The notes under the pieces are model-generated. The model did no database searches. It was not told the DNA's origin and worked only from the letters and a program-made list of their open reading frames with translations. From Flavitalea plasmicola (GTDB lineage: Bacteria; Bacteroidota; Bacteroidia; Chitinophagales; Chitinophagaceae), in assembly GCF_030546645.1 (NCBI RefSeq), contig NZ_JAUOTO010000001.1, positions 930,001 to 994,000 on the forward strand: a stretch of DNA of 64,000 bases. The letters run 5' to 3'. A program made the position numbers and the translations under genes. Positions 62,752-64,000 of the stretch are shown one piece after another (positions within the stretch are counted from its first letter, which is position 1; each line of letters opens with the position of its first letter).

Positions 62752-63330
62752 ATGGCAAAGTTTCTCATCGTGGGATTGGGTAATATTGGGTCCGAATATA
62801 CGGGTACCCGGCACAATATTGGTTTTGATGTAGCAGATGAACTGGTAAAGAAGCATGGGGGCGTTTTCGGACTGGATCGCTTAGCCGAAGTCGCAGAGAT
62901 CAGGTGGAAAGGGAAGATATTGGTTTGTATTAAGCCCACTACCTTTATGAATCTAAGCGGCAAGGCGGTGAAATACTGGATGGACAAGGAAAAGATCAGC
63001 CTGGAAAATGTACTTGTCGTCCTTGATGAACTGGCCCTGCCTCTGTCAAAGTTCAGGCTTCGTCCCGGGGGAAGCGCAGCTGGGCACAATGGGCTGCGGA
63101 GCATCGAGGAGGTGCTAGGAACCAATGGTTACCCCAGATTACGATTTGGCATAGGTAATAATTTCCCTAAGGGAAAACAGGTCGATTATGTATTGGGAAA
63201 GTGGAAAGAAAATGAATTACCACTGGTAAGGTTGAAAGTAGAGAAGTCTGTGGAATTGATCGAAAGCTTTGCCACCAGCGGAATAGAAAGGACTATGAAC
63301 CAATACAATAATTTGGATTTTACGCTATGA
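62752..63330 (+). CDS. pth: Peptidyl-tRNA hydrolase
   Basis: A 192-residue esterase that frees tRNA from stalled peptidyl-tRNA. FLIVGLGNIGSEYTGTRHNIGF (about 4-25) holds Asn11 and catalytic His21. TTFMNLSGKAV, VVLDELALPLSKFRLRPGGSAAGHNGLRS and RFGIGNNFPKGKQVDYVLGKW complete the site. The usual Asp of the triad is in VVLDEL. Normal length. Confidence 0.97.
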   Translation: MAKFLIVGLGNIGSEYTGTRHNIGFDVADELVKKHGGVFGLDRLAEVAEIRWKGKILVCIKPTTFMNLSGKAVKYWMDKEKISLENVLVVLDELALPLSKFRLRPGGSAAGHNGLRSIEEVLGTNGYPRLRFGIGNNFPKGKQVDYVLGKWKENELPLVRLKVEKSVELIESFATSGIERTMNQYNNLDFTL

Positions 63331-63485
63331 TTTATAAAGGGGAATCTTTATTTTCGCATAAATATTGTATTCATCCCTAAGAGTAGATATTTTAATATTC
63401 AATATTCCTGTGTTGTGCCCAGGGTCTTTTCAGGCCAAATGAAAACTGGTTTAAAGAATTTTCTATTTAAAAACCCTGATTGAAT

Positions 63486-64000
63486 ATGAAAATATTCTGT
63501 GTTGGCCGTAACTATGTTGCTCATGCCAAGGAATTGAATAATGAGATCCCGGATGAGCCTATCATTTTTATGAAGCCTAAGAGCGCATTGCTGCAAGCAC
63601 ATACGCCATTTTATTACCCGGAGTTTACCAATGAGTTGCACTATGAATGCGAGTTGGTGCTGCGCATATCCAAGAACGGTAAATATATCCAGGACCGCTT
63701 TGCCAGCAAATACTATGATGCGGTGACGGTAGGCATTGATTTCACCGCCAGGGACATCCAGAATGAGCTAAAGGAGAAAGGGCTTCCATGGGAAAAAGCG
63801 AAGGCCTGGGACAATTCTGCAGCCATCGGCAAATGGATACCTCTTCAGAACGTAAAGAACAAGAAGGATCTTAACTTCTGCCTTTACAAGAACAAGGAGC
63901 TGGTGCAGCAAGGCAATTCAAGCCTGATGATCAATAGCTTTGATAAGGTCGTTGCTTATATTTCCAATTATTTCTCCGTCAACATCGGCGATCTTGTATT
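63486..64000 (+). CDS. Fumarylacetoacetate hydrolase family protein, 3' end outside window
   Basis: An open frame of 171 codons from the ATG at 63486 to the window end without a stop. MKIFCVGRNYVAHAKELNNE is the N-terminal signature of the YcgM-type FAH family. PIIFMKPKSALL, ELHYECELVLRISKNGKY with metal-binding Glu residues, and VGIDFTARDIQNELKEKGLPW follow. These enzymes are often oxaloacetate decarboxylases/tautomerases or acylpyruvate hydrolases. The 155-bp gap after pth holds no gene. Confidence 0.93.
   Translation, partial: MKIFCVGRNYVAHAKELNNEIPDEPIIFMKPKSALLQAHTPFYYPEFTNELHYECELVLRISKNGKYIQDRFASKYYDAVTVGIDFTARDIQNELKEKGLPWEKAKAWDNSAAIGKWIPLQNVKNKKDLNFCLYKNKELVQQGNSSLMINSFDKVVAYISNYFSVNIGDLV

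Overview
The window is chromosomal DNA from a member of the Bacteroidota, most likely the Chitinophagaceae or a near relative. Signs of this are a SusC/SusD pair, the T9SS/gliding translocon SprA, a PorE-like OmpA lipoprotein-type protein, the Bacteroidota-type RNA polymerase omega subunit after bamD, DUF4835/DUF4296 proteins, and promoters of the Bacteroidota form (TTTG, about 19-21 nt, TAnnTTTG). Gene density is high and most genes are housekeeping. I see no tRNA gene, CRISPR array, prophage or intact insertion sequence.

Layout. 1-2080: 3' half of a 23S rRNA, 5S rRNA and the rRNA operon terminator. 2.1-6.1 kb: a predicted periplasmic 3-keto-glycoside locus (two Tat-exported Gfo/Idh/MocA oxidoreductases around a two-domain DUF1080 protein). 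6.2-8.2 kb: an RRM protein and rpsF-rpsR-rplI. 8.3-13 kb: htpG, recJ and a polyprenyl diphosphate synthase. 13-20.2 kb: an OmpA protein, the bamD-rpoZ-coaBC-DUF4835-DUF4296 operon and a two-subunit 3-oxoacid CoA-transferase. 20.2-29 kb: a dense signalling island with three related multi-spanning membrane proteins, two short HisKA_3 histidine kinases, four NarL-type response regulators and two small unknown proteins. The last regulator heads an operon with a class IV aminotransferase and a photolyase. 31-34.2 kb: mqnB-mqnD (futalosine menaquinone pathway) divergent from two tandem PTPS genes and folE. 34.3-37.3 kb: fabD, a GNAT, fabH, ruvA. 37.4-44.6 kb: sprA (about 2,400 codons). 44.7-54.5 kb: SDR, alpha/beta hydrolase, lnt, guaB, dprA, a PorE-like protein, queE, folD. 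54.8-59.4 kb: SusC/SusD. 59.5-64 kb: DUF3467, radC, a tiny membrane protein, prs-rplY-pth, and an FAH-family gene cut by the window end.

The most unusual part is the 20.2-29 kb signalling island. Each kinase has one membrane helix and no sensor domain and lies beside a roughly seven-helix membrane protein, suggesting the membrane protein supplies the input. Two close paralogous orphan regulators (24365 and 28262) are each preceded by a diverged copy of the same 250-290 bp non-coding segment, which contains a GC-rich hairpin and a module of about 115 bp with inverted ends. A second theme is a family of palindromic AGCTTGCAGCTTGTAGC-type intergenic repeats lying next to stop codons at four places. 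Other points are two adjacent PTPS-type enzymes with a complete CX5HGH catalytic set beside folE, and probable leaderless promoters for guaB and folD.

Functions are assigned from motifs read in the translations and from remembered family knowledge; no database search was run.
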